Shown: positions 1-8,638, counted from the stretch's first letter. The stretch is DNA of 36,856 bases from CAYHWW01 sp964360145 (GCA_964360145.1 CAYHWW010000018.1:1-36856); one strand, 5' to 3'. Translations and numbers: made by a program. The notes: generated from the letters alone by a model not told the origin.

Positions 1-112
1 GAATTTCAGGCCTTATTCATTTTCACGCTGCGCCCCGAACCGGACAGCAGTGATTCTCTATTGATAAATATTTTATATTTACACATTCAGACCACCATGC
101 TACAGAGCGACC

Positions 113-1039
113 ATGCTTCAGAAAGCCATTCTCTCTTTCATGGTGATCATCGCGCTGGCCCACGGGGCCCGTGCGGGCTCCTTCGATCGCAGGAATCTCG
201 AAGCAGTCGCCGCCCGCATAGAGGAAGAAAAGCGGCCAGGCGTGGAGCCGCTCCAGAAGCACTACCGCGATCTCATCTCCATTCTCTATTCTGCCTACAG
301 TCGGCGAGCCGACCTGGATGCCAGCGATGAAACGAAGCTCCGGGCCTTGGTGGAAACTTTTAGTGACAACGGTGTTTTGATGCCCCTCTTTACCGTGCAG
401 GAAGGCTACACCACCCCCAAAGAGCAACGGGATCTCTTCTTCAGGGAATTAGGCAAATACACTGCGGCACAGATCAAAGCCAGCACCCGGCCCGTGCTGC
501 CCCCCACGGATCCCAGCTACCGTGACCAGGCCATCCGCGGTGAAACCTCTGATCCTCGGGTCGCACGCCATGCTCTCATTTTCGCATCAGCCCTCATTGC
601 CCAGATTTCCAATGTACGGTTTCATAACATGCCTGAGAGGTACACCCTCTTTCCAATGCTGGCGGCAACGGTCCCTGCCACTCTCGGCTTTATATTCACA
701 CTGAATCACAGCATTTCTTGGTCGCTGGCCCTTCCGGTTGACGCCGTGGCATTGGCCTTCGGTGCGGCACTCCTCCCCCGCATCGGCATCCGCGATTGGT
801 ACCGCAACAGGGTCGCCCGCCTTGGGGCCGTGTCCTTCCTTGCCACGTTCTTGCCCTCCACGGAGCAGTTTGCCCGGCCCCTGGCCAAGGGCGACATCAC
901 AGCCCTCTTGAATCACCTCTGCCAGACACAGCTGGAACCTGCCACGGCGCTGCCGGTCCGCGTGGCTGCCGACGCCCCGGAGGAAGAAGAAGTAGCAGCG
1001 GAAGCCGAGACGCAAGCCGTGGGCCGCCGACGCCTTTGA
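113..1039 (+). CDS. Secreted/membrane hypothetical protein with two TM helices
   Basis: I do not recognise this 308-residue protein. It starts with a clear Sec signal peptide (hydrophobic core at residues 5-17, cleavage likely after the ARA at 19-21). A mainly helical, charged domain of about 150 residues follows. Two hydrophobic segments at about 178-197 and 203-222 could be a membrane hairpin. The tail is acidic (EEEE near residue 290) and ends with basic residues. The ATG at 113 was chosen because it directly precedes the signal peptide; the upstream stretch is AT-rich (TATATT around 74-79) and may hold the promoter. Signal peptide, helical domain, then a TM hairpin is also the layout of the proteins at 27581-28768 and 35710-36780, but I see no clear residue-level similarity, so common ancestry is not claimed. 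Confidence 0.7.
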   Translation: MLQKAILSFMVIIALAHGARAGSFDRRNLEAVAARIEEEKRPGVEPLQKHYRDLISILYSAYSRRADLDASDETKLRALVETFSDNGVLMPLFTVQEGYTTPKEQRDLFFRELGKYTAAQIKASTRPVLPPTDPSYRDQAIRGETSDPRVARHALIFASALIAQISNVRFHNMPERYTLFPMLAATVPATLGFIFTLNHSISWSLALPVDAVALAFGAALLPRIGIRDWYRNRVARLGAVSFLATFLPSTEQFARPLAKGDITALLNHLCQTQLEPATALPVRVAADAPEEEEVAAEAETQAVGRRRL

Positions 1040-1059
1040 TTCGCCGTCGATTAACTGTA

Positions 1060-1371
1060 TCAAATTTTGGAGTGGGTACCGGGGCCGAAGACTTCTTCAG
1101 TGGTGCGCCCGTGGTGTGCACTACAAAGAAGATGGAGGTTCTCCACGGTGTGCCCACCACCAAGGGCGAAGGGCTGAGCGAGCAAATACGCGATGAGGGC
1201 AACTAAAACCTGCGCTTTTACAGCGTGGTAGCTCGTTCCGAGGAACTTTCTGATCTTCAGATGGGTCTTCATCGTTTTGAAGAAAAGTTCCACTTTCCAC
1301 CTCGCCTTGTAGAGGTCACAAATGGTCTGGGCGGAGAGGTCCATGCGGTTGGTGAGGTAGGTGAACACCAA
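1060..1371 (-). pseudogene. IS4-family transposase fragment fused to HNH endonuclease fragment
   Basis: This 103-codon frame is a chimera of two gene remnants. Residues 1-65 (1177-1371) match the C-terminal part of an IS4-family DDE transposase. They carry the YREK signature Y21-x2-R24-x3-E28-x6-K35, then the KIRKFLGTS and ALIAYLL stretches usual at the end of this family. From residue 66 (1060-1176) the sequence switches to the C-terminal part of an HNH endonuclease: PFALGGGHT, then ENLHLLCSAHH. A TGA lies immediately upstream in the same frame, there is no DDE catalytic aspartate region and no terminal inverted repeat, so neither enzyme can be functional. The join probably formed by deletion or transposition. 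The frame is open throughout, so a chimeric peptide could still be made, but I treat it as debris. Confidence 0.75.
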
Positions 1372-1452
1372 AGATCAATCAAGCGTCAATACTCCGTTTT
1401 TTTGTGGACTCTATTGAGCAAGATCGAGTTCGAGTACGGGCTCATCTCCCAT

Positions 1453-1498
1453 AAGTATGTCGAGTTCCTGCAATAGTTTGCAAGAACTCGACATACTT
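1453..1498. repeat. Near-perfect inverted repeat upstream of the first AAA ATPase gene
   Basis: Two 21-bp arms (1453-1473 and 1478-1498) are reverse complements with one mismatch and a 4-base loop (TAGT). The core is AAGTATGTCGAGTTC. The repeat ends 14 bases before the ATPase start codon, and I see no ordinary Shine-Dalgarno between them. There is no T-run after the stem in the plus direction, so a terminator is less likely than an operator or a leader hairpin controlling 1513-2706. Confidence 0.7.
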
Positions 1499-1512
1499 GG
1501 TATCATCGAAAT

Positions 1513-2706
1513 ATGCCTCACCAGAGAATCAGACACTTTCTGGAACTTCTTGAAAAAAGACTGACTCTTTTTCCGATCGTCGGAGTTCTGGGCGCGAGAC
1601 AAACCGGCAAAAGCACTTTGCTTCGGGACCTGCTTCCAGGCAAGCGATCGACCACATACATCACTCTTGACCGAGATGAAGTGAAGGTGCAGGCCGCTCG
1701 TCAACCGTCGCTCTTTGTTAAAAACTTAGAATTGCCTGATATTCAGACCGTCTGTATCGACGAAATCCAAAAGGCGCCCGTGCTCTTTGACACGCTCAAG
1801 GCGGAGGTCGACGAACGAAAGCGTCCTGGAAGATTCGTTGTTTCAGGATCAACTGAGTTTTCGAAGAAGACCGGAGTGCTGGATTCGTTAACAGGACGTA
1901 TTGCCCTACTGAGATTATTCCCGTTGAATCAGGCCGAGACAGAACAGCGAAAGTCGATGTATCCGCTGCTCGACCCCATGGGCCAGCTTGCCAGACGGAA
2001 ATTCCCCCCCCTTGAGAAATCTCAGGCGTGGCTAGATCGAGGCGGAATGCCGGGCATGTTTGCCGTTCGCGACTCATCCAGCCGTGCCGCGCTCTTTGAG
2101 AGTTGGATCGAAACGACATGCACTCGTGACTTGGCGCAATTCAATATTCCTCATTTTAACCCAGATCTTGCGCGGCGGATTTTTTTCGAGACCGTGCAAG
2201 CGCAAATCCCCCAGCGCGCCCCAATCGCCAAAGCTCTGGGAAAAACCCCTCGTCAAATTGCTGCATACTTCGAGGCATTCAAGGCCCTCTTTGTTTTTTA
2301 TGAGATCGAGCCCTACAAGACCAGCGTAGGAAAACCCTGTTTTTATTGCTTCGATTCAGGCTTGGCTGGCTTTGCTGGAGCTACCGTAGAGCGTCGTCTT
2401 CAGATCTGGTTTCTGAATGAATGCTTTTCCCAGTTTTCATATTCCGGACAAATGCGTCCCGACGTATTCTTCTATGAAACAAGCCGAGGATCTAGGGTGG
2501 ATTTCGTGATCAAGGGTAAAGACACAGTGTATGCAATTAAACTCGTTCATGACGAGTCGCCCGGAACCTACTTGCTGCGATCAGTAGAGGCCTTCCGTAA
2601 GAAGCATCGCAAAATTCCCGTATTTATCGCCGCGCCATGCCTAGGAGTGTATCAACACGGGAATGATACTGAACTTCAAATTGTTCCTTGGTCAGCGTTG
2701 ACCTAA
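1513..2706 (+). CDS. AAA ATPase with C-terminal DUF4143-type domain
   Basis: This is a solitary ATPase of the AAA_14/DUF4143 group, 397 residues and full length for the family. The Walker A motif GARQTGKST is at residues 27-35, and Walker B is CIDEIQ with D83 and E84. The sensor-like VVSGSTEF and SLTGRI motifs follow, as does GGMPG, typical of the DUF4143 junction. The C-terminal part resembles the PD-(D/E)xK-like end of the family: GSRVDFVI keeps the aspartate, but the usual IEVK strand reads YAIKL, so nuclease activity is probably lost. These proteins are common, often multicopy, mobile accessory genes of uncertain function. The gene is visibly AT-richer than its neighbours, suggesting transfer. 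It is a paralogue of 11275-12495: both begin MPHxRxRH and have Walker A at the same residues. An inverted repeat lies just upstream. Confidence 0.9.
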   Translation: MPHQRIRHFLELLEKRLTLFPIVGVLGARQTGKSTLLRDLLPGKRSTTYITLDRDEVKVQAARQPSLFVKNLELPDIQTVCIDEIQKAPVLFDTLKAEVDERKRPGRFVVSGSTEFSKKTGVLDSLTGRIALLRLFPLNQAETEQRKSMYPLLDPMGQLARRKFPPLEKSQAWLDRGGMPGMFAVRDSSSRAALFESWIETTCTRDLAQFNIPHFNPDLARRIFFETVQAQIPQRAPIAKALGKTPRQIAAYFEAFKALFVFYEIEPYKTSVGKPCFYCFDSGLAGFAGATVERRLQIWFLNECFSQFSYSGQMRPDVFFYETSRGSRVDFVIKGKDTVYAIKLVHDESPGTYLLRSVEAFRKKHRKIPVFIAAPCLGVYQHGNDTELQIVPWSALT

Positions 2707-2798
2707 AGCCTTGTGGGATCGCCGCGTGCTTGCCATATTATTTCCATATTGAATCAAAAATATTGGCCATGCGCGCACTTTTGAGATAGTACGCGCCC

Positions 2799-3374
2799 AT
2801 GATGCCGCCATTCGCCGCATGGGTGATCGCAACAGTAATAGCAACAAGCCCTGCATTGGCAGGGAGGTACGACCCGTCCCTTGTGATTGGGCCTGACGGA
2901 GTTCGCCAGCGGGTTGTTCACTATGCATATACTGCGGATGAATGTCTCGTGCATATGTCCGAGATTGGCACTGAACTGGCTCTGACTCTCGAACGCATCG
3001 CAGCTGCTGCGGGGGCTTCACCCTATCGATCTCCTGACGTAGAGGGCTTGAGACTAAAAGCTGCGACAGTTTTTGTTGAAGCAAAGCTTAGAGCCGAGTA
3101 TCTCCGAGCCGTTGCTGAGCATTTCGGCCAACGAAACGGCCCCAAGGACGAAGCTCGTGCGATGAAAAGGTTCTTGATGAGCGCACTTGAATCCCTCGAA
3201 GGATGCCAGTTGAGCTTGATCCGGGGCTGGCGGTTCTCTATTGAACGCGAAGAGGAACGACTTCGGGGGATGATTGGACTTCCACCGGAAACCTGGCAAC
3301 GCATCGAAGCCGAACTACGAAAAAGCGCACTTCACCGGGACTCACAGGATCAAATTCAGCACCTCGTGCACTGA
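2799..3374 (+). CDS. Small secreted helical hypothetical protein
   Basis: This 191-residue protein is not recognised. It begins with two adjacent ATG codons (2799 and 2802); either could be the start. The N-terminus is a signal peptide (hydrophobic residues 7-20, cleavage likely after ALA at 19-21). The mature part is predicted mostly helical, rich in Glu and Arg, and has two cysteines (in DECLV and EGCQL) that could form a disulfide in the periplasm. There is no transmembrane segment after the signal peptide. No strong ribosome binding site is visible upstream. It stands alone between the ATPase gene and an intergenic element. Confidence 0.65.
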   Translation: MMPPFAAWVIATVIATSPALAGRYDPSLVIGPDGVRQRVVHYAYTADECLVHMSEIGTELALTLERIAAAAGASPYRSPDVEGLRLKAATVFVEAKLRAEYLRAVAEHFGQRNGPKDEARAMKRFLMSALESLEGCQLSLIRGWRFSIEREEERLRGMIGLPPETWQRIEAELRKSALHRDSQDQIQHLVH

Positions 3375-3421
3375 CTCGCAGTGAAGTCATTTAGTCCGTG
3401 TATCATCGATATTGGTTTTTC

Positions 3422-3546
3422 TAGATCGTCGAGAAAGGGCCAGATGCGAGGCGGAGGAGGAGCCCGGCGACCAAGGCGTGCTCATGCACGCCGCGTGGAG
3501 CGGGCGACGACGACAACGAAGCAGATGGCCCTTTATCGACGATCTA
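3422..3546. mobile_element. Palindromic MITE-like element, family B copy 1
   Basis: A 125-bp non-coding element with terminal inverted repeats beginning TAGATCGTCGA followed by (G/T)AAAGGGCCA. The arms match over about 21 bp with one mismatch. An internal stem GGCGTGC-TCAT-GCACGCC lies in the middle. The same element occurs in the opposite orientation at 16515-16641. The ends are TA...TA, which would fit a TA target duplication as in IS630/Tc1-type MITEs, but this is inference. It ends 2 bp beyond the hrpB stop codon and probably serves as that gene's terminator. Confidence 0.75.
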
Positions 3547-3548
3547 CT

Positions 3549-6137
3549 TCAGTCCTCCTCGAACAACGCCCGCGGATCTTCGGGCCACTTATGCCGGGGA
3601 TAGCGGCGGAAGAGCTCTTTTCTCACCTCAGCATAGGTGCGGGCCCAGAAGCTCTCTAAATCCCTGGTGACCTGCACGGCCATTTTATTGGGCGCGAGAA
3701 GATGCAGGGTAAGGGGCACCCGACCACCCATGATCTTGGGAGTTTCCCGCATGCCGAAGAAATCCTGCAACCGGCTTTCCACCCACGGCCCGTGGCCCAG
3801 ACGATAATGCACCTGGGTCTTGCGGCCCGAGGGCAAGGTCAGGCGCTCGGGCAGCCAAGCATGAATCCGCGGCAGCTCTTCCGCCGAGAGAAGCTCCAAC
3901 CAACGCTCGCCCCAGCGCACGTTCTTCAGATCATCGAGGCAACTCATGTCGCCCGCCATGGCGAGGAGCAACGCCGTCAATGGCTCGCTCTTCATCCGCG
4001 CATTGCCCAATAACTCCAATTTACCAAGCACGGCATCCAGCTGCTCCAGGTCCGTGCGGCCCCCGATGGCCTGGCTCACCACCGCCCATTGCTCCGCCAG
4101 AGGCAGAGGCGCCAGCTGTGGCGCCCGCACGCCCAGGCCCTCCGCCAGCATGAAGTTCGCCGCCTTCGCCGACGGCGGCGCGGGACGCAGCGTCTCGGAA
4201 AGCACCAGCTGATCACAGAGCATGCGGCTCGCCTCGAAAACCCGGCCCTTGCCCTTGTCCCAGATGAGCGTGACCTTGTCTTTGAGCGGCGTGGGGTCCA
4301 GATCGAGGAGCCAGTCCTCCTCGATGGGAACGGCGGCGGTCACCGTATAAACACTTTTCACTGCGCCGGGCTTTTGGCCGGGCTTGGTGGCGGCGGGGGG
4401 CGCCGCACGCCGCACCTCTTGGGCATCGATGACGGCGAAGAGATTTTCATAGGCCAGCAGATCCTGATCGCTGCCCCGGGCGGTGCCACCCGAGGATAAA
4501 AAGAGCTCGACGCCGTTGGCCCCCCGGCGCTTCAGCGCGATGCGATCCGGAAACCCCGCGAGGCAGGCGCGGGCCACCCGCTTTCTGTGGGGCAGGGCCT
4601 CGGTGCCCTCGACTTTTTCACCCTTGCCCCACTCGCCCCGGGCCACATCGAGGAGACGCTGTTTTTCGCGGCGGGCGGTGAACCCCTGCAGGGCGCTTTC
4701 ATCAAGAGCGCTCACATCAAACACTTTGCTGGAGGGCGCGCCGGTGAGTTCCCCGCTTTCCAGCATGGCGAGGATGCGGGCCACGTCTTCTTCCACGCCT
4801 AAGCGCAATCCCTCCCACAGGGCGCGAGAAAGCCGCGGGTGGGTGGGGGCAGCCGCGAGCTTCCGGCCCAGCGCGGTGATGACGCCATCGAGGCCCGGGC
4901 CTGACAGGGCACCCAGACGCCACAGGGTCTCAGCGCTCGCCACCAGGCGGGCCTCCTCAGGCACTTCAAACCAAGGGAAGGCGCGGAGGTCCTCCACCCC
5001 CATGGCTTTCAGCTCCAACACGGTCTGGCACAGGTCCGCCCGGCGCACTTCAGGAAGCTCAAACAACGGCCGACCCTCGCCCTCAACCTTCGTGAAGAGC
5101 CGCAGGCAATAGCCCGGGGCCGTGCGCCCCGCACGGCCCGCCCGCTGGGTGGCCGAGGCCCGGCTCACGGGCTTGGTCGCTAGCAGCGGCATGCCCGACC
5201 AGAAAGAAAAACTCGCCTGACGATGAAGGCCCGAGTCCACCACGGCGGTGACGCCGGGGATGGTAAGCGACGTTTCCGCGATGTTGGTGGCGAGGATGAC
5301 TTTGCGCCTCGGGGCGAGCCCCGGGCCAGATGGCAAGGGCTCTACGGCCCTGCGCTGCTCTTCTTTCGATAGGCTCCCATGCAGAGGGGCCACCACCACC
5401 CCAGCAAGGCCATTCAAACGGGATTCCGCACGGCGAATCTCCCCCATGCCGGGCAGAAACACGAGCACATCCCCCTGGCCCTGTTTTTCCAGGGCGGTGC
5501 GCACGGCTTGCTCCACGTGCACATCCAGGTAGCGATCCATGGGCCGGGGCAGATGCTCGATCTCCACGGGGTACATCTTGGTCTGGATTTCAATGACGGG
5601 GGCCCCACCAAGGTAGGCCGCCACGCTCTCGGCATCCAGCGTGGCCGACATGACCACGAGCTTGAGGTCGGGCCTGGGCCCGGCGCGAAGGCGCTTTAAA
5701 TAGGCCAGGGCCAGATCCCCCTGAAGGTGACGCTCATGGAACTCGTCCAACACCACCGCGGCAACTCCGGCGAGGGCCTGGTCCCTCAAGCAACGCCGCA
5801 GCAGCGTGCCTTCGGTATAAAAAGAAAGCCTCGTATCAGCCCCACCTCGGGACTCCCCGCGGAAGCGATAACCCACCGTAGCCCCCACCTCCTCGCCTCG
5901 CTCGTAGGCCACCCGCTCGGCGGTCATCTTGGCGGCGAGCCGCCGGGGCTCCAGCACGATGATCTCTTGGTCAGGGCGACGCCACGGGACGGTGAGTAGC
6001 GCCGGCGGTACGCGGGTGGTTTTCCCGGTGCCAGGGGGAGCCACCACCACCACGGCGCCAAAACGTTCCACCGCATCGAGAATGGCGGCGATGTGACTGT
6101 CGATGGGCAGGGGCGTGAGGGGACGGCGAGAGCTCAT
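3549..6137 (-). CDS. hrpB: ATP-dependent RNA helicase HrpB
   Basis: A DEAH-type superfamily 2 helicase of 862 residues, the usual length for HrpB. Walker A is APPGTGKTT at residues 33-41. Motif II is DEFH at 131-134 within VVLDEFHERHLQGDLALA, and motif III is SATLD. The helicase C domain carries TNIAETSLTIPGV and QRAGRAGR. The C-terminus has the family's own domain (PKIMGGRVPLTLHLLAPN, then FWARTYAEVRKELFRRYPRH), which distinguishes HrpB from HrpA. The cellular role of HrpB is poorly defined; it is taken to be an RNA helicase. The gene is monocistronic, divergent from 6229-6852, and its 3' end abuts a palindromic element. The ATG start immediately precedes the first conserved sequence; the ribosome binding site is weak. 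Confidence 0.95.
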   Translation of the reverse strand: MSSRRPLTPLPIDSHIAAILDAVERFGAVVVVAPPGTGKTTRVPPALLTVPWRRPDQEIIVLEPRRLAAKMTAERVAYERGEEVGATVGYRFRGESRGGADTRLSFYTEGTLLRRCLRDQALAGVAAVVLDEFHERHLQGDLALAYLKRLRAGPRPDLKLVVMSATLDAESVAAYLGGAPVIEIQTKMYPVEIEHLPRPMDRYLDVHVEQAVRTALEKQGQGDVLVFLPGMGEIRRAESRLNGLAGVVVAPLHGSLSKEEQRRAVEPLPSGPGLAPRRKVILATNIAETSLTIPGVTAVVDSGLHRQASFSFWSGMPLLATKPVSRASATQRAGRAGRTAPGYCLRLFTKVEGEGRPLFELPEVRRADLCQTVLELKAMGVEDLRAFPWFEVPEEARLVASAETLWRLGALSGPGLDGVITALGRKLAAAPTHPRLSRALWEGLRLGVEEDVARILAMLESGELTGAPSSKVFDVSALDESALQGFTARREKQRLLDVARGEWGKGEKVEGTEALPHRKRVARACLAGFPDRIALKRRGANGVELFLSSGGTARGSDQDLLAYENLFAVIDAQEVRRAAPPAATKPGQKPGAVKSVYTVTAAVPIEEDWLLDLDPTPLKDKVTLIWDKGKGRVFEASRMLCDQLVLSETLRPAPPSAKAANFMLAEGLGVRAPQLAPLPLAEQWAVVSQAIGGRTDLEQLDAVLGKLELLGNARMKSEPLTALLLAMAGDMSCLDDLKNVRWGERWLELLSAEELPRIHAWLPERLTLPSGRKTQVHYRLGHGPWVESRLQDFFGMRETPKIMGGRVPLTLHLLAPNKMAVQVTRDLESFWARTYAEVRKELFRRYPRHKWPEDPRALFEED

Positions 6138-6228
6138 GGGATGGACCTAGCGTAGCCTGATTTCACTCGACATCGAGACAGGAATCTGATGAAGCCAGCA
6201 TCACGCTTTTTATTTGTGGAGGTTTCCT

Positions 6229-6852
6229 ATGAAAAAACTATTTTTAGATGTGTTTCTCGCCGGTGTCGCCATGCTGACCTTGGGCTACGCCACTGTGCGG
6301 GCCGATGTTGATCTGCACTTTGAAAACCCGTTCTATATCGCCTGCACGGAATATGAACGTCTCGCGCCCGAGACCCAACACACCGTGGACGTGCTCCTCA
6401 CCGTGGCCGTTGCCCGAGGCGCGGCATCCAGCGAAGACCGCTTCCGCCGGGATCGGGGCACCCTTTCCTGCACGCGAGCTTTGCAGCTCCTCAACGGCAT
6501 CATGGCCTTGGACCTCAGCCACGAAGGCCTCACCGACATCGGCCCCCTGGGCGGGGCCCTTGGCCTCACGGCCCTGATCCTGGACGGCAACGACATCGAG
6601 AGCGTGGCGCCATTGGCGAGCCTGACTCGCCTGGACTATCTCTCCGCCGTGGGCAATCGCATCAGCGACGTGTCCGCTTTGAGCGCCAACGAAACCCTGC
6701 GCTTCCTCGTGCTCAGGAAAAACGTCATCACCTCCATTGAGCCCCTGGCAGGTAATCCCTCGCTTTTGCGACTTGATGTGCGCGGCAACCCCGTGCGCGA
6801 CGTTGTTGCCCTCAGTCGCGGCAATCCCCGTCTCCGCATCGTCGGCCCCTAG
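6229..6852 (+). CDS. Secreted leucine-rich repeat protein
   Basis: The ATG at 6229 is chosen over an in-frame start 15 bases earlier because TGGAGG lies 6-11 bases upstream of it and a signal peptide follows at once (cleavage near VRA). After a helical cap of about 90 residues come about five repeats of 22 residues of the internalin/SDS22 type. Examples of the repeat core are LTALILDGNDIESVAPL, LDYLSAVGNRISDVSAL and LRFLVLRKNVITSIEPL. Two cysteines (ACTEY and LSCTR) in the cap may pair. LRR proteins of this type bind other proteins; the partner here is unknown. The gene is 16 bp upstream of the metallopeptidase gene on the same strand, so co-transcription is likely. Confidence 0.85.
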   Translation: MKKLFLDVFLAGVAMLTLGYATVRADVDLHFENPFYIACTEYERLAPETQHTVDVLLTVAVARGAASSEDRFRRDRGTLSCTRALQLLNGIMALDLSHEGLTDIGPLGGALGLTALILDGNDIESVAPLASLTRLDYLSAVGNRISDVSALSANETLRFLVLRKNVITSIEPLAGNPSLLRLDVRGNPVRDVVALSRGNPRLRIVGP

Positions 6853-6867
6853 TCATCTGACATCACC

Positions 6868-7611
6868 ATGGGCTCCCCGCTTCGCACACGCACTCCCACC
6901 CCCGAGCTGCTGAGATCCCGCATCCGCGATTTGAACTTGCGGCTGAAGGGCTCAAGCCTGGAGCTGCCCGTGGAGCGGCTGTACCGCGAGCTGGCGGGCC
7001 GGGGGCTTGTCATCCGCCCCCTGGTTTACCTGGGCGATGAGTGGTTCAGCCCCGAGGGTGAGTGCGCCATTTCCATCCCGTTCTACCTTGCCCACCCCCG
7101 GCTGCTGCGGCTTGAGCAGGAGATGAGCGGGGAGGTGGAGGGCGAACGCCCCGCAGACTTCATGAAACTCCTCCGCCACGAGGCCGGGCACTGCTTCGAG
7201 CATGCGTACTCACTGAGTGGGCGCCGCCAATGGCGTGGGATTTTCGGTGATGCCCGGCGTGCCTACCGCCCCGAAACCTATCGTGCTGACCCGGCCACCA
7301 CTGACTTTGTTTACAATTTAGAACGCTGGTATGCCCAGGCCCATCCCTGTGAGGATTTCGCCGAAACCTTTGCCGTATGGCTCAACCCCCGCTCCCAATG
7401 GAAAAAACGCTACGCCCAATGGCCGTCGGCACTCCGCAAGCTCCAGTACATCGACCGCCTTGCCACCGAGCTCGCGGCAGCACCCACCCCCCGCGCCGCT
7501 GATGAAAAACATTTGGACTTCCGCGCGGATCGCATGAATATGACGCTGGGCAGCTATTACCGCCGCAGAAAATCTGAGAATTTTGATGTGAGGCTCGTCA
7601 CTCGCCCTTAG
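6868..7611 (+). CDS. Putative zinc-binding metallopeptidase (HEAGH)
   Basis: A 247-residue zincin-like protein. It has the zinc motif H104-E-A-G-H108 within LLRHEAGHCFEHAY, and a downstream HPCEDFAETFAVWL in which E162 or E166 may give the third ligand. That pairing is typical of the 'putative zinc-binding metallo-peptidase' family (Peptidase_Mx type). There is no signal peptide, so it is probably cytoplasmic. Its stop is only 10 bp from the start of the ATP-grasp gene. From general knowledge, metallopeptidases of this kind recur next to D-Ala-D-Ala-ligase-like ATP-grasp genes, which points to a shared pathway that makes and cleaves amide bonds. The substrate is unknown. No good Shine-Dalgarno is seen upstream of the ATG at 6868. 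Confidence 0.85.
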   Translation: MGSPLRTRTPTPELLRSRIRDLNLRLKGSSLELPVERLYRELAGRGLVIRPLVYLGDEWFSPEGECAISIPFYLAHPRLLRLEQEMSGEVEGERPADFMKLLRHEAGHCFEHAYSLSGRRQWRGIFGDARRAYRPETYRADPATTDFVYNLERWYAQAHPCEDFAETFAVWLNPRSQWKKRYAQWPSALRKLQYIDRLATELAAAPTPRAADEKHLDFRADRMNMTLGSYYRRRKSENFDVRLVTRP

Positions 7612-7621
7612 ACTATAGAGG

Positions 7622-8638
7622 ATGGCAGCTCCTGTAAGGGCTTTCAACATCCTCGTATTGGTGGACGTCGCGGAACCCGCGGTCAGCCAGCATGACTACT
7701 CCTATGATCTCACCACCGAGGAGTGGAAGAACGAGGCCCATGTGCTCAAGAGCCTTACAGCCCTGGGCCACCACCCACGGTTGCTCGCCCTCCATGACGA
7801 CATCGCCCCCCTTTTGGTGGAGGTGCAACAGCAGCGCCCCGACTTGGTGTTCAACATGTGCGAGGGCTTCCGTGGCGACCGGCGCTTCGAGGCCAACTTG
7901 CCCGCATTGCTGGAGCTCATGGGGCTGCCCTACACCGGAGCGGGCCCCGAAGCCCTGGCGCTCTGCAAGGACAAAGGGCTCACGAAAAAGATCCTTACCT
8001 ACCACAAAGTTCGGGTTCCTCGGTTTCAGGTCTCAACGCTCTCGCGCCCCGAGAAGAGCCTGGACACGGACTTCCCGTTTCCCGCCCTGGTGAAGCCCCT
8101 GGGGCTCGAAGCCTCTGAAGGCGTTGCGGAGGCCTCTCTCGCAAGCACCGAGACGGATGCGCTGAAGCGCTGCGCCTTCATCCATGAGCGCTATGCTTGC
8201 GATGCCATCATCGAGGAGTTCATCCAAGGCCGCGAGATCTACGTCGGTGTCGCGGGCAATGAGCGCCTCACCGTGTTTCGCCCGCGGGAGCTGTTTTTCG
8301 ATGGGGCTGACGACGCGGGCAAACGGATGGCGACCTACCATGCGAAATGGAACGATCGCTACCGCGAGAAGTGGGGCATCCGCACGGGCTTCGCGGAACT
8401 GACCTCGGATCAAGAACAACGGCTCACGGCCACCAGTAAAAACATCTACCGACTGCTGCGCCTGCGAGGCTACGCCCGCTTGGATTTCCGCCTCACCGCC
8501 GGCGGTGAGTTCGTGTTCCTGGAGGCCAACCCCAACCCCACCATCGCCAAAGACGAGGATTTCGCGGCCTCCGCGGCGGGGGCCGGCGTGGAGTACGGGG
8601 CCCTCATCCAGAAAATCGTGCGGTTGGCCGGGAATTAA
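7622..8638 (+). CDS. D-alanine-D-alanine ligase-like ATP-grasp enzyme
   Basis: A 338-residue ATP-grasp ligase. The N-terminal domain has VFNMCEGF and PYTGAGPEALALCKDK, as in Ddl-like enzymes. The ATP-binding lysine region is PALVKPLGLEASEGV, followed by IIEEFIQGREIYVGV, and the metal-binding end is FLEANPNPTIAKDEDFA. Such enzymes join a carboxylate to an amine through an acyl phosphate. True Ddl makes D-Ala-D-Ala for peptidoglycan, but this belongs to a divergent subgroup usually paired with a zinc metallopeptidase, so the product may be another peptide or a modified protein. It follows the metallopeptidase gene by 10 bp and is very likely co-translated with it. The 58-bp gap before the Fic gene may carry a promoter (TATAGT near 8675). 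Confidence 0.85.
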   Translation: MAAPVRAFNILVLVDVAEPAVSQHDYSYDLTTEEWKNEAHVLKSLTALGHHPRLLALHDDIAPLLVEVQQQRPDLVFNMCEGFRGDRRFEANLPALLELMGLPYTGAGPEALALCKDKGLTKKILTYHKVRVPRFQVSTLSRPEKSLDTDFPFPALVKPLGLEASEGVAEASLASTETDALKRCAFIHERYACDAIIEEFIQGREIYVGVAGNERLTVFRPRELFFDGADDAGKRMATYHAKWNDRYREKWGIRTGFAELTSDQEQRLTATSKNIYRLLRLRGYARLDFRLTAGGEFVFLEANPNPTIAKDEDFAASAAGAGVEYGALIQKIVRLAGN

